Source of the DNA: Alistipes sp.
Lineage (GTDB): Bacteria; Bacteroidota; Bacteroidia; Bacteroidales; Rikenellaceae
Direction: 5' to 3'
Length of the DNA stretch: 64,000 nucleotides
Assembly (NCBI GenBank): GCA_017935185.1
Contig: JAGBIC010000011.1
Location: forward strand, 1 to 64,000
Below the pieces are notes generated by a model. It was not told where the DNA came from. It did not search any database and was given only the letters and a program-made list of their open reading frames with translations. The stretch's first letter is position 1. Each line of letters begins with the position of its first letter. Positions 25,068 to 34,243 of this stretch are shown here, piece after piece. The translations under genes were made by a program, and so were the position numbers.

Positions 25068-26561
25068 TTATAGCGTTACGCCGGTTTTGAATATGGCTAT
25101 CTCTTTGAATCCAGCTTTTTCGTGCTTGAGTTTTTCTCCATTTGCGGTTGCCATGATTTTGGCAATAAAATCCGACAAAACCTCTGCTGAAGAGGCCTCC
25201 TCTACAAGTGTGCCGGCATTGAAATCTATCCAATTGGATTTAAAGTTGGCAAGTTGTGTGTTGGTTGCCACCTTCATGGTGGGTACAAACGCTCCAAACG
25301 GAGTTCCTCGACCTGTGGTGAATAATACCAACTGACAACCCGACATGGCCAAGGCAGAAGCGGCCACCAAATCGTTTCCCGGAGCCTGCAACAGATTTAA
25401 TCCCTGCTTAATTGCGGGCTGGCAGTAGCCAAGCACATCTACAACGGGTTGTGCACCACCCTTTTGAGTGCAGCCTAGTGACTTCTCCTCGAGAGTGGTG
25501 ATGCCACCTGCTTTATTTCCCGGTGAGGGATTTTCGTAGATGGGCTGGTTATGTTTGCGGAAGTAGGTTTTGAAATTGTTAATCAACTTGACTGTATCCT
25601 CAAATATCTTCTTGTCGGTTGCTCGATCCATGAGGATAGTCTCGGCTCCGAACATTTCAGGCACTTCGGTGAGGATTGTAGTGCCGCCTTGAGCGATAAG
25701 CCAATCCGAGAATAGTCCAACAAGAGGGTTGGCTGTAATACCCGATAAACCATCAGAACCGCCGCATTTTAATCCTATGCGCAAAAGGTTTAGTGGTAGC
25801 GGCTCGCGCTTGTCATGACGGCAATTATCGATTAAATCCTTGCATATCTGAAAACCCTCTTCAATTTCGTCTTCGACCTCTTGTGCTACAAGAAATTTCA
25901 CTCTCTTTGAGTCCCAGTTACCCAAAACCTCCTTGAGTGAAGCTGTTTGGTTGTTTTCGCATCCTAACCCCAGCACCAGCACTCCGCCTGCGTTGGGGTG
26001 TTTGATTATAGCGGCCAAAGCCTTTTGTGTGTTTTCGTGGTCTTCGCCGAGTTGAGAGCAACCGTAATTATGAGTGTATGCCCTTACGTCGTCAAGGTGT
26101 GAGCAGTCACATTCTCGCTTGATTCTTTCAACAATAGCTTGAACCTGACCATTTACACATCCAACCGTGGGTATAATCCATAACTCATTACGGATACCCA
26201 TAGTGCCATTGCTGCGAAGATATCCCATGACACGCAGGTTGTCTTGGCGTTTAAATGCTATCTCATAGCTTTTATGGTTGTAGGTGTAATCAAGATTGTC
26301 ATTAAGATTGGTTTCGAGATTGTGGGAATGTACCCATTCTCCTGCTTTAATTGTTTGCGTGGCGTGGCCGATAGGGTAGCCGTATTTTACAATATCCTCA
26401 CCACATGCGATATCTGTTATGGCAAATTTATGGCCTCTGACGATGTTGTTGAGTAGGATTATCTGCTTGTTGTCAAGTTCTATAACCTCGCCCTTTTGTA
26501 GGGAGTCGGCAATTACTACTGCAACATTGTCGGTACGGTTGATTTTAATATATTGTTTCAT
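25068..26561 (-). CDS. uxaA: Altronate dehydratase
   Basis: The protein has 497 residues and converts D-altronate to 2-keto-3-deoxy-D-gluconate in galacturonate breakdown (cytoplasmic, iron-dependent). It has an N-terminal SAF domain (residues 1-85), then the UxaA/GarD core with conserved blocks YLRSNGTMGIRNELWIIPTVGC, AYTHNYGCSQLGEDHE, LGLGCENNQT, LKCGGSDGLSGITANP and SLGCTQKGGAQP. Length and order match UxaA. It is the last gene of a three-gene minus operon, 34 bp after uxaB. Confidence 0.93.
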   Translation of the reverse strand: MKQYIKINRTDNVAVVIADSLQKGEVIELDNKQIILLNNIVRGHKFAITDIACGEDIVKYGYPIGHATQTIKAGEWVHSHNLETNLNDNLDYTYNHKSYEIAFKRQDNLRVMGYLRSNGTMGIRNELWIIPTVGCVNGQVQAIVERIKRECDCSHLDDVRAYTHNYGCSQLGEDHENTQKALAAIIKHPNAGGVLVLGLGCENNQTASLKEVLGNWDSKRVKFLVAQEVEDEIEEGFQICKDLIDNCRHDKREPLPLNLLRIGLKCGGSDGLSGITANPLVGLFSDWLIAQGGTTILTEVPEMFGAETILMDRATDKKIFEDTVKLINNFKTYFRKHNQPIYENPSPGNKAGGITTLEEKSLGCTQKGGAQPVVDVLGYCQPAIKQGLNLLQAPGNDLVAASALAMSGCQLVLFTTGRGTPFGAFVPTMKVATNTQLANFKSNWIDFNAGTLVEEASSAEVLSDFIAKIMATANGEKLKHEKAGFKEIAIFKTGVTL

Positions 26562-26595
26562 TGTTTTGCCACTTTGGATGGATAATGAGCGAGAG

Positions 26596-28062
26596 TTATT
26601 CTATGGCTTGCGCCAAAAATTTCTGCAATGCCGCAGTCATTCCTAAACTCTCGATATCGATGATATATTGCGATACGGTGGGGATAAAGCCCTCCACCTC
26701 CGAGAAGTCGACAGTAAAGATACCACTTTGCTTTACAATATTTGTGATGGTAGATTCAATATCGTTTGAATCCCAATTGCTACGGATATACTCTATAAAT
26801 TCTGGCGTGTCGTCGGGCGTAAAGCCGCTATTGGGACTGTAAAATGCCATCAGCGCGGCAAATGTCATGCACTCATGTTTGGCAATTACCCCCTTTTTGA
26901 ACCAATTGTCTTTCAGAGTGGGGTAGTTGCGAGCCTCCCATTTTGAAAGAGAGTTTAATGAGATTGATTTTAGCAGATGCTTGATATGGGGATTGTAGAA
27001 ACGTTCCAAAATACCCTCGGCGAAGGCTTTTAGCTCCTCTTGATCCTCGTCAATCATAGGAATGACCTCTTGCGCCACCATGTTATTGATAAATAATTCG
27101 ATATCGGGATTGTTAAAAGCATCCATGACGGTCTGACATCCCATCATCATTGCCATGGCGACCATGCCGGTGTGAGAGCCGTTAAGTATTCTTACCTTCT
27201 TGTCGCGGAACTGCTTTATTGATGGCATAAATATTACATGTAAACCCGCTTTGTCTAATGGTAGTAACTCTTTTACTTTTTGATATCCCGTTCCGCCTAT
27301 CGCCCAAAGATGATATAACTCGGCCTTGACAACCAGATTGTCATCATAGCCTATCTCCTCCTTGATTTGGTCTATGGTGTCGTGTGGAAATCCCGGAACG
27401 ATACGATCTACAAGGGTGTCGCAGAAGTAGCAATAGTTCTCTACCCATTCTATAAAATCCTCTCCCAGATTGTTGTACTTCGCATGGCGAATGACATATT
27501 CGTGCAGCGTAGAGCCATTATTTTCGATCAACTCACAACAAATTATAGCCAAGCCTTTGGTTGTGTCACCGTTGAAATGCTTGAAACGCTTGAAAAGCAG
27601 CGCGGTAATCTTTGCAGGGTATGATTTTGGCGGGCATGCTGTTAGATCATCACCCTCTTCGTAGCGGATGCCCGCCTCGGTGGTGTTTGAGATGGTTATT
27701 TTCAAGTCCGGCGAGAGGAAATATTGCTCATACTTTGCATACTCCTCATAGGGGTTAAAAGAATCCATCACGCTCTTGACAAGGCGAATATCTTTCTTTG
27801 TCTGCTTGTTCTCTATACCCTCAAGATACACATGATACATGTTGTCTTGATTGTGTAGCATATCCACGATCTTCAACATCCTCTTTTCGGGGTCTATAAT
27901 CGGTTGGCAGATTGCTACACCTGCATCCATTATACCGTTTTCGTTGGCAATATCTATCTGCCAATCTACGAATGCTCGCAGGAAATTACCCTCGCCAAAT
28001 TGGAGGATTTTTATGGGACGATCAATTTTGTCGACAGTTTTTTTGTTGAGTTGTTTAATCAT
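26596..28062 (-). CDS. uxaB: Tagaturonate reductase
   Basis: An NADH-dependent reductase of 488 residues in the mannitol dehydrogenase family. It turns D-tagaturonate into D-altronate, the step before uxaA. N-terminal Rossmann motif IKILQFGEGNFLRAFVDW (residues 18-35), the conserved TISNTTEAGI, and the active-site block KKVRILNGSHTGMVAMAMMMG (~285-305). Adjacent uxaA makes UxaB more likely than mannonate (UxuB) or mannitol dehydrogenase. The pathway partners uxaC, kdgK and kdgA are not in the window. Confidence 0.92.
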   Translation of the reverse strand: MIKQLNKKTVDKIDRPIKILQFGEGNFLRAFVDWQIDIANENGIMDAGVAICQPIIDPEKRMLKIVDMLHNQDNMYHVYLEGIENKQTKKDIRLVKSVMDSFNPYEEYAKYEQYFLSPDLKITISNTTEAGIRYEEGDDLTACPPKSYPAKITALLFKRFKHFNGDTTKGLAIICCELIENNGSTLHEYVIRHAKYNNLGEDFIEWVENYCYFCDTLVDRIVPGFPHDTIDQIKEEIGYDDNLVVKAELYHLWAIGGTGYQKVKELLPLDKAGLHVIFMPSIKQFRDKKVRILNGSHTGMVAMAMMMGCQTVMDAFNNPDIELFINNMVAQEVIPMIDEDQEELKAFAEGILERFYNPHIKHLLKSISLNSLSKWEARNYPTLKDNWFKKGVIAKHECMTFAALMAFYSPNSGFTPDDTPEFIEYIRSNWDSNDIESTITNIVKQSGIFTVDFSEVEGFIPTVSQYIIDIESLGMTAALQKFLAQAIE

Positions 28063-28079
28063 GGTGCATCAGGTGGCTA

Positions 28080-29726
28080 TTAACGGTTAAATGAACCTAT
28101 GGTTTTTATTCTTGTCTCAAACTCTTCGCGCGTAATATCGGCATTGTAGCGTATGCGTGAACGGTAGTTGTAGATTGTTGATAGCGAGCAGTGTAGTAGG
28201 GTGGCGATGCGTGGCGTGTCGGTTATTCCGAGTCGTATAAGTGCAAAAATGCGGAGTTGGGTGTTGAGGTATTCGCCTTTTTTTATCTCCATTTGTGAAT
28301 CTTCGGTCAGCAGAGTATTCAACTCCTCGACAAATGTGGGGTATAGGCGCAGGAAGGTGCTGTCGAAGAGATTGTATAACTGCTTCAACTCCTCTTGCTC
28401 CAACTTTGAATAGTCGAGCTCTTTACGCAATTCGTCAGCCTTGCCTGCGCGAAGTGATTTCATGATATGACGACGTTCGTTTACCATCTTGTCGATATAC
28501 TCCGAGCAGACTTGCAGGAAAATTCCGATATACTCCTCTTTAACTCCGTTGGCCTCGGTAATTTGGCTGTTAAGCTCAACCAAACGCTCATTTACCGACT
28601 TAAGGTCCTCGATAGAGTCATTCAGCTGGGTGTTGGCATTGTGCATTTTTTCTCGCACATCGTTTAATCGGTGATTTTGGGTGACCAGATATATGAGCAA
28701 TGCAATAACGGCAACGACCAGCGCTGCAAGTAAATAAATCTGTCTTCGTTGAATCGAGGTCATGCGGTCGGTATATGCATGGTAGCCCTTTTCGATTTCG
28801 GGCCAAATCATTGCGTCCTGCCATGGTCGCAGACGGGAGTTAAATGCTTGCACATCCTCCATCATAACGCGCATATATCGCATGGAGCGTTCAATATCGT
28901 AGGAGGTGCAATACTCCGCGATGCTTTTGAAGGCGGCGTAATCACGTATGCCAAGCTTCATGTCGACTATAGCCGAGCGAATCATCCATTGAACGGCAAT
29001 GTCGTTGTGTTCCATCTGCTGGGCAACCAATCCGCGCATAAATGAGGCTGTGGCCCATTCACGGGATAGCTTGGGAACTTTTGCCATTATTTTTTCAGCC
29101 AGCGAGGCCGCCTGTGTGTAGTCGTTTTGTTGCATAGCCAACCACAACTCTGCCTGTATGGCATTATAAGAGTCTGCCTCGGCCGATTGGGTGATACGGG
29201 TTATGTAGTAGTTGGCGAGTTGTGAAGAGCGTTGTTTCTGCGCCTCGTCATTTGAATATAGCTGTAACTCGTCATTGAGTTTGTGTTGGGCCAGATAATA
29301 TTTTAGCTCATCGCGCTTCGATAACGAGAGTGTGTCGATAGAATAGAGCAGTTGCGATGCTTCGTAGTAGAAACCCGTTGAAGCATAAAAATGAGCCAGA
29401 TCTATTGCGGTCTGGTGTTGCAGCACCTTGTCGTGCATGCGATGTGCGAGTTCGAGATTTTTCTGAAAATAACTTATCGCAGAGTCGGCTTGAAAAGTGA
29501 TATATTCATCTATTAGCTGTTTGTTGAGGGCATAATCACGTTGTGGAGTAGATTCTACCGTATGCAGCTGCATCAGTGATGAAATTCGCTGCATGCGATT
29601 TGCCATATATGTGTCGCGCTGTTGAATTTGAGCGTCGAGTTCAAGAAGTAGGTTCTCGACAGCTGTGTCGGCGAAAGCGGTTGCCGAAATCAGCAAAAAT
29701 ATAGTTATAAGATATGCTTTTTTCAT
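28080..29726 (-). CDS. Membrane-bound TPR/HTH regulator (DUF6377-like)
   Basis: A 548-residue protein from the ATG at 29726, chosen because a signal peptide (MKKAYLITIFLLISATAFA) starts there. The periplasmic part (~20-325) is helical and TPR-like; one transmembrane helix (IYLLAALVVAVIALLIYLV, ~335-355) leads to a cytoplasmic coiled coil and a C-terminal helix-turn-helix (TPRIATLLHCSLSTIYNYRSRIRY, ~510-535) like that of LuxR-type regulators. This matches the Bacteroidota family annotated DUF6377, single proteins that could sense outside and bind DNA inside. Only 17 bp before uxaB, so it likely controls or is autoregulated with galacturonate use; ligand unknown. Confidence 0.8.
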   Translation of the reverse strand: MKKAYLITIFLLISATAFADTAVENLLLELDAQIQQRDTYMANRMQRISSLMQLHTVESTPQRDYALNKQLIDEYITFQADSAISYFQKNLELAHRMHDKVLQHQTAIDLAHFYASTGFYYEASQLLYSIDTLSLSKRDELKYYLAQHKLNDELQLYSNDEAQKQRSSQLANYYITRITQSAEADSYNAIQAELWLAMQQNDYTQAASLAEKIMAKVPKLSREWATASFMRGLVAQQMEHNDIAVQWMIRSAIVDMKLGIRDYAAFKSIAEYCTSYDIERSMRYMRVMMEDVQAFNSRLRPWQDAMIWPEIEKGYHAYTDRMTSIQRRQIYLLAALVVAVIALLIYLVTQNHRLNDVREKMHNANTQLNDSIEDLKSVNERLVELNSQITEANGVKEEYIGIFLQVCSEYIDKMVNERRHIMKSLRAGKADELRKELDYSKLEQEELKQLYNLFDSTFLRLYPTFVEELNTLLTEDSQMEIKKGEYLNTQLRIFALIRLGITDTPRIATLLHCSLSTIYNYRSRIRYNADITREEFETRIKTIGSFNR

Positions 29727-29748
29727 GATTACAATATTTGCATATATA

Positions 29749-29756
29749 CAAAGATA
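29749..29756 (-). promoter_or_regulatory. -7 element for the regulator-uxaB-uxaA operon
   Basis: TATCTTTG on the minus strand, 22 bp before the chosen start codon at 29726. No clear -33 TTG, as expected if an activator is needed. Confidence 0.4.
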
Positions 29757-29831
29757 TGAATTTATCGGAGATTGAAGCCTCCGGCCAATAAAATTTAGCG
29801 ACATATCTATGATAAATTAACGTATATATAC

Positions 29832-29863
29832 AAAAAAAGTTGCCCGACAGGCGAGCAACTTTC
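29832..29863 (-). terminator. Terminator of the GH30 utilisation locus
   Basis: AAAGTTGC(T)CG CCTGT CG(G)GCAACTTT on the minus strand, followed by a run of T's. Lies 24 bp after the last gene of the locus. Confidence 0.85.
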
Positions 29864-29886
29864 ATTATAATACTTGCAAATATCTG

Positions 29887-32106
29887 CTATTTGAGAGTGA
29901 AATCCACTTGGTGAAGAATCTCTTCGGCCGAAGTTGCGATATATGCGGTGAACGAACCTGCTTCGGCAACCCACTCGTGGCGCTTGTCGTCGAAGAACTT
30001 CAAATCCTCATCGGTGATAGTGAACTCGGCAACACCGCTCTCGCCTGCTGCAAGATGGAGCTTCTTAAAGCCCTTCAGCTCTTTGACGGGGCGTGGTAAC
30101 GATGATTCGTGGTCACCAATGTAGAGCTGAACAACCTCGGCACCTTCACGATTTCCGGTGTTGGTAACCTTACACTTAATGGTGAGCTTGCCACCCTCTT
30201 TAATCGAGTTCTTTGAGATGGTAGGCTCGCTGACGGCAAAGGTGGTATAGCTTAAGCCATGTCCGAAGGGGAAGAGTGCTTTGATTTGCTCCTTGTCTGC
30301 CCAGCGATAGCCAACGAAGATACTCTCGTTATAGTGAACATCCTCCTTGCCGGGCCACTCGCCAACAGCGTGAGCGGCGTTGTCCTCTATCTTCACAGGG
30401 AAAGTGAAGGGAAGGTGACCAGAGGGGTTAACCTCTCCGAAGATAACCTTTGCCAAGGCGTTGCCCGACTCCGAGCCGAGGAACCAACCTTGCATAATAG
30501 AGGGCACCTTCTCAATCCAGGGCATTGCCACAGCATTACCCGAGATGTTTATTACAGCAAGATTCTTGTTGGCTGCGGCGAGAGCCTCAATGACAGCATC
30601 CTGACCATAAGGTAGACCTAACTCCGAACGGTCTGCACCCTCGCAATCCTGACCCTCCTTTTTGTTAAGGCCACCAATAAAGATTACGGCATCAGCCTTC
30701 TGTGCTGCAGCCACAGCGTCGGCAATAAGTTGCTCGGCTGAACGATTCTCGCTCAAATCCTGACCAGACTTAACGCCGTTATACTCGCCTGTAACGTCGC
30801 CTACATAGCCACGCTCGTAGATGATATTAGCCTTGTCGCCAACGTAAAGTTTGATTCCATCCAGCGGGGTGAATTCTTTGCGCACCTTGAGTGAAGATGA
30901 GCCGCCACCTACAGTCATCATCTTGATGGCGTTCTCGCCGACAACCAGAATATTCTTCTGCTTGTTCAGGTCGAAAGGCAACACGTTGTTGTCATTCTTC
31001 AGCAAGACGATACCTTCGCCGGCAATCTCGCGTGCAGCCTCCAAGTGCTCCTCGTTATTCATTGAGCCAAAAGGCTTTTTGGTATTCATGGCGGTACGGA
31101 AGATAAGGCGCAGCACTCGACGAACCTTGTCGTCGAGTGCTTTGGTGGTCAACTCGCCACTCTCGATCATCTTCATGTAAGGCATAGCCATGTGATACAT
31201 GTCATAGGCGTTGCTTGCACCCCAGTTAAGTCCGTTTGTCCAAGAGCCGAACTCCAGATCCAAGCCGTGCAATGCAGCCTCTTTGGTGTCGTGAACACCT
31301 CCCCAATCCGAGATGGTTGCGCCGTCGAAGCCCCACTCACCCTTGAGAATATCGTTCAGAAGGTATTGATTGTGGCAGCAGTGCTGACCCTTATAGCGGT
31401 TGTATGCAGGCATGATGGCCCATGCTCCGCCCTCCTGAACGGCAGCCTTGAATGCAGGCAGATAAATCTCATACAGGGCTCGGTCATCAACCACAACATT
31501 CACCGCATGGCGCTCAATCTCCTGATTGTTCAGGGCGAAGTGCTTAACACACGCTGCAACACCATTCTTCTGAACCTCCTGAATATAGGGAACAACCATC
31601 TTTGATGATAGATGTGGATCCTCGCCCATGTACTCGAAGTTGCGTCCGTTCATGGGTGTACGATAGATGTTAACGCCAGGGCCGAGCAAAACATCCTTCT
31701 CGCGATAACGAGCCTCCTCGCCTATGGCTTTGCCATATTTGGCCGACATGTCGGGATTCCATGTTGCAGCCAAGCAGGGGAGGGCAGGGAATGCAGTACA
31801 TGAGTCGTTGGTCCACTTTGCCTGATCCCATTCGTCCCACATAACTTCGGGGCGAATACCGTGAGGACCATCGGTGCACCATAATTCGGGAATACCCAAA
31901 CGCTCTACACCGGGCGATGAAAATTTTGATTGAGCGTGGATGATGTCGATCTTCTCACGTAGTGTCATGCGCTGAAGAGCATCTTCAACACGCTCATCCA
32001 TGGGCTTGCTCTCGTCGAGATATACGGCGATCTGCGGTGTCTGTGGCGCAGAGGTACAACCGACCATAAAAAGAGCTATAATACTTAAAATATTTGTAAA
32101 TTTCAT
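29887..32106 (-). CDS. GH3 family beta-glucosidase, lipoprotein
   Basis: The protein has 739 residues from the ATG at 32106, which gives a lipoprotein signal (MKFTNILSIIALFMVGC, Cys17). GH3 barrel with nucleophile D267 (GATISDWGGV) and KHFALNNQEIERH substrate loop; alpha/beta domain; fibronectin-III-like C-terminus (NTGNREGAEVVQLYIGDHE). No PA14 insertion, unlike the other GH3 of the window. It would cleave glucose from the end of oligosaccharides made by the GH30 enzyme; in the B. thetaiotaomicron beta-1,6-glucan locus a GH3 (BT3314) has that role. A 74-bp gap with a hairpin separates it from the binding-protein gene upstream. Confidence 0.9.
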   Translation of the reverse strand: MKFTNILSIIALFMVGCTSAPQTPQIAVYLDESKPMDERVEDALQRMTLREKIDIIHAQSKFSSPGVERLGIPELWCTDGPHGIRPEVMWDEWDQAKWTNDSCTAFPALPCLAATWNPDMSAKYGKAIGEEARYREKDVLLGPGVNIYRTPMNGRNFEYMGEDPHLSSKMVVPYIQEVQKNGVAACVKHFALNNQEIERHAVNVVVDDRALYEIYLPAFKAAVQEGGAWAIMPAYNRYKGQHCCHNQYLLNDILKGEWGFDGATISDWGGVHDTKEAALHGLDLEFGSWTNGLNWGASNAYDMYHMAMPYMKMIESGELTTKALDDKVRRVLRLIFRTAMNTKKPFGSMNNEEHLEAAREIAGEGIVLLKNDNNVLPFDLNKQKNILVVGENAIKMMTVGGGSSSLKVRKEFTPLDGIKLYVGDKANIIYERGYVGDVTGEYNGVKSGQDLSENRSAEQLIADAVAAAQKADAVIFIGGLNKKEGQDCEGADRSELGLPYGQDAVIEALAAANKNLAVINISGNAVAMPWIEKVPSIMQGWFLGSESGNALAKVIFGEVNPSGHLPFTFPVKIEDNAAHAVGEWPGKEDVHYNESIFVGYRWADKEQIKALFPFGHGLSYTTFAVSEPTISKNSIKEGGKLTIKCKVTNTGNREGAEVVQLYIGDHESSLPRPVKELKGFKKLHLAAGESGVAEFTITDEDLKFFDDKRHEWVAEAGSFTAYIATSAEEILHQVDFTLK

Positions 32107-32121
32107 AGGTCGTATAATAAT

Positions 32122-32149
32122 GTGGGGCGTACTATGCAGCACACCCCAC
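32122..32149 (-). other. Intercistronic hairpin
   Basis: GTGGGG-C-GT and AC-A-CCCCAC (plus-strand sense) form an eight-pair stem with one mismatch and a 10-base loop in the gap before the GH3 gene. No T-run follows, so an mRNA processing or stabilising element is more likely than a terminator. Confidence 0.5.
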
Positions 32150-32180
32150 AATTTGAAACATAATCAATTATGTGATGTGA

Positions 32181-34217
32181 TTACTCGGCAGCAGTGAAAG
32201 ACATAACTACGTTGTCCTTGCCTGCAGATGCATCAATTATAAGGATGTAAGCCTTGCCCTCCTCAAGCTTTACGCCTGAAGCCAACTCAATATTACCAGG
32301 CATTGCTACCAAAGTGCTGTTCAAGGTAGTATTCTCGGCATTCATCTCGCCACCCCAACCATTCTGGTGGAAATACTTGAATGAGAGGTAGTCGAAACGC
32401 CAATACTGTCCGATAGAAGAGCCCTTCTCGGGGCCAGCCAGACCTGCAAACACATATTTGCCCTTCTCAATCTCGGGCATACAATATGCAGCACCGGGAT
32501 TCCATGCAAACTGGTTGTCCAACGAGGGAGCACCTACGCCCCAGCCCATCAACCAGATGGCACCTGAACCGTCGTCTGCCATAGTGGCATCAGAACCGTC
32601 AGCATTTACACGCTTGAAGAATACGGTCTTGGCGTCGGTGTTAACCATAATCTTGTAGTTGCCATCTACGGGCTTGAACTTAAGACCTGTAGCAGTAGCC
32701 TCTACATAGTTGGTGTCGGCCCACCATGCACTCAGATCACCGAAGCCGCTGGGAACGAGTACGTCACCCTGCTTGAGCGCAAATACGCCAGAGTAGTTGG
32801 CTGCGTCAGCCTGCTCAAGTGTAGTGCCGTTAATCTTGAGATCCTCTTTAGGAAGCTCTGCAGTGCCAACCTTCTCAATAGAGAGAACGCCTGTGCCACC
32901 ATTCCATGTTACAGTGAACTTGTAAATGCCACCGGGCTCGAAGGTCTTACCCTCCTTAAGCTGGATGTTGCCAGAGTCAACACCGTTACCGCCATCGGCA
33001 GCAGCACCTGTACCAACCAAAACGAGATCATGCTCGCAAGAAAGCATATCGCCCTTCAACTCAACAGGACCCCAGCCATCATTCTGACCGAAGAACTTGA
33101 AGTTGATACCATCGGCCTTCATCGTAAGACCGGCGATACCTGTAATCTGGTGTACGCCATCAGCTACGGGAGCAAGGCACAAACCATTTTCGGGAGTCCA
33201 GCCCGGAGCACCTGCCAAATTAGGCTTGCCAAGACCTTCACCAACAAGGTACAATGCGCCCTTACCGGTTGCAGTGTCAAACTTGGCTGCCTGGCCGGCT
33301 GCATCACATGTCATGGCAGTGATATACTCGGCAGCAGTGTCGACAATCACACGATAGTTGCCATTGAGGACGATAGATTTCAATGAGCCATCAGCCTCGC
33401 GGGTAAACCAGTCGGGGTCGATTGTCCACTCGCTGATATCAAGGCCCTCGAGAGTGTATGTGCTGTTCTGCTGCATAGCTACAACTGCTGCATAGCGAGA
33501 GTCAGAGCCAGACATAAGCTCCATCTCAACACCTGCAAACATGAGTTTCAAGAATGGAGAAGCCTCGAATGTGAGCATGTTGAAAGTGATGTCATACTCA
33601 CCTGCAATAGCGTTGCTGAAAGGAATTTCGGCAGTAGAATCCCATGCAACTGCACCGTTCTGCCAACCGAATGTGGCAATAGTGCCATCGCTGTCGAGCT
33701 CGCCTGTGCGGAAGTAGCCCTTAGGCTTCTGGGGGAAGTCTGAAGTTACAGAGTAGAGGTAGCCATCCTTGCGAGTCATCTCAAGCTCCTTGTCTTTCAT
33801 CACCAAGAAAATCTTCTCGGGCTGAGGACGCTCAACGGTAATCTGCTGCTCGATTGTAGTAAGGCCGAACTCGATATTCTGACCTACCAATGCCAATTTG
33901 GCAGAGCCGTTGGGGATGTTAGCAATAAAAGGAACTTGCACAGTACCCTCGTAAGTGCCGTTGGTTTTTGTGCGTATAACGGTCTCTTTTACCAACTCAT
34001 CATCAAAATAGAGTTGAGCCTTTAAAGTAGAGAGGGGGCGTTTATCGCTCATTGTTACTTCAAAATGGATGTTTCCACCGAAATTAGCCTTTGAATCTAC
34101 AGATACCACAGTCATCTCGGGTCCCTGATCGGTGACTCTGAATTCGGGGTCATCCTGACATCCAACCATAGTGGCGATAGCCAAAAGTGGAAGTGCGATG
34201 TATTTCAAAATTTTCAT
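32181..34217 (-). CDS. Surface glycan-binding lipoprotein (SusE/F-like, DUF5121/DUF5125 type)
   Basis: About 678 residues from the ATG at 34217; the in-frame codon nine bases upstream is TTG and is not chosen. Lipobox MVGC (Cys ~20 from this start). No catalytic motif. The protein is made of repeated beta-sandwich modules: an N-terminal Ig-like part (~25-130), then three units each with a tag such as GAxYLVGEGLGxPxL...W.PxxGLCLAP (~320) and GAIWLMGWGVGAPSL...WNPGAAYCMP (~560). This tag recurs in the binding proteins of Bacteroidota glycan loci. It likely captures glycan on the cell surface for the SusC/SusD complex encoded upstream. Between GH30 (26-bp gap) and GH3. Confidence 0.8.
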   Translation of the reverse strand: MKILKYIALPLLAIATMVGCQDDPEFRVTDQGPEMTVVSVDSKANFGGNIHFEVTMSDKRPLSTLKAQLYFDDELVKETVIRTKTNGTYEGTVQVPFIANIPNGSAKLALVGQNIEFGLTTIEQQITVERPQPEKIFLVMKDKELEMTRKDGYLYSVTSDFPQKPKGYFRTGELDSDGTIATFGWQNGAVAWDSTAEIPFSNAIAGEYDITFNMLTFEASPFLKLMFAGVEMELMSGSDSRYAAVVAMQQNSTYTLEGLDISEWTIDPDWFTREADGSLKSIVLNGNYRVIVDTAAEYITAMTCDAAGQAAKFDTATGKGALYLVGEGLGKPNLAGAPGWTPENGLCLAPVADGVHQITGIAGLTMKADGINFKFFGQNDGWGPVELKGDMLSCEHDLVLVGTGAAADGGNGVDSGNIQLKEGKTFEPGGIYKFTVTWNGGTGVLSIEKVGTAELPKEDLKINGTTLEQADAANYSGVFALKQGDVLVPSGFGDLSAWWADTNYVEATATGLKFKPVDGNYKIMVNTDAKTVFFKRVNADGSDATMADDGSGAIWLMGWGVGAPSLDNQFAWNPGAAYCMPEIEKGKYVFAGLAGPEKGSSIGQYWRFDYLSFKYFHQNGWGGEMNAENTTLNSTLVAMPGNIELASGVKLEEGKAYILIIDASAGKDNVVMSFTAAE

Positions 34218-34243
34218 AATAAACAATTGTTTTTAATGTTAAA

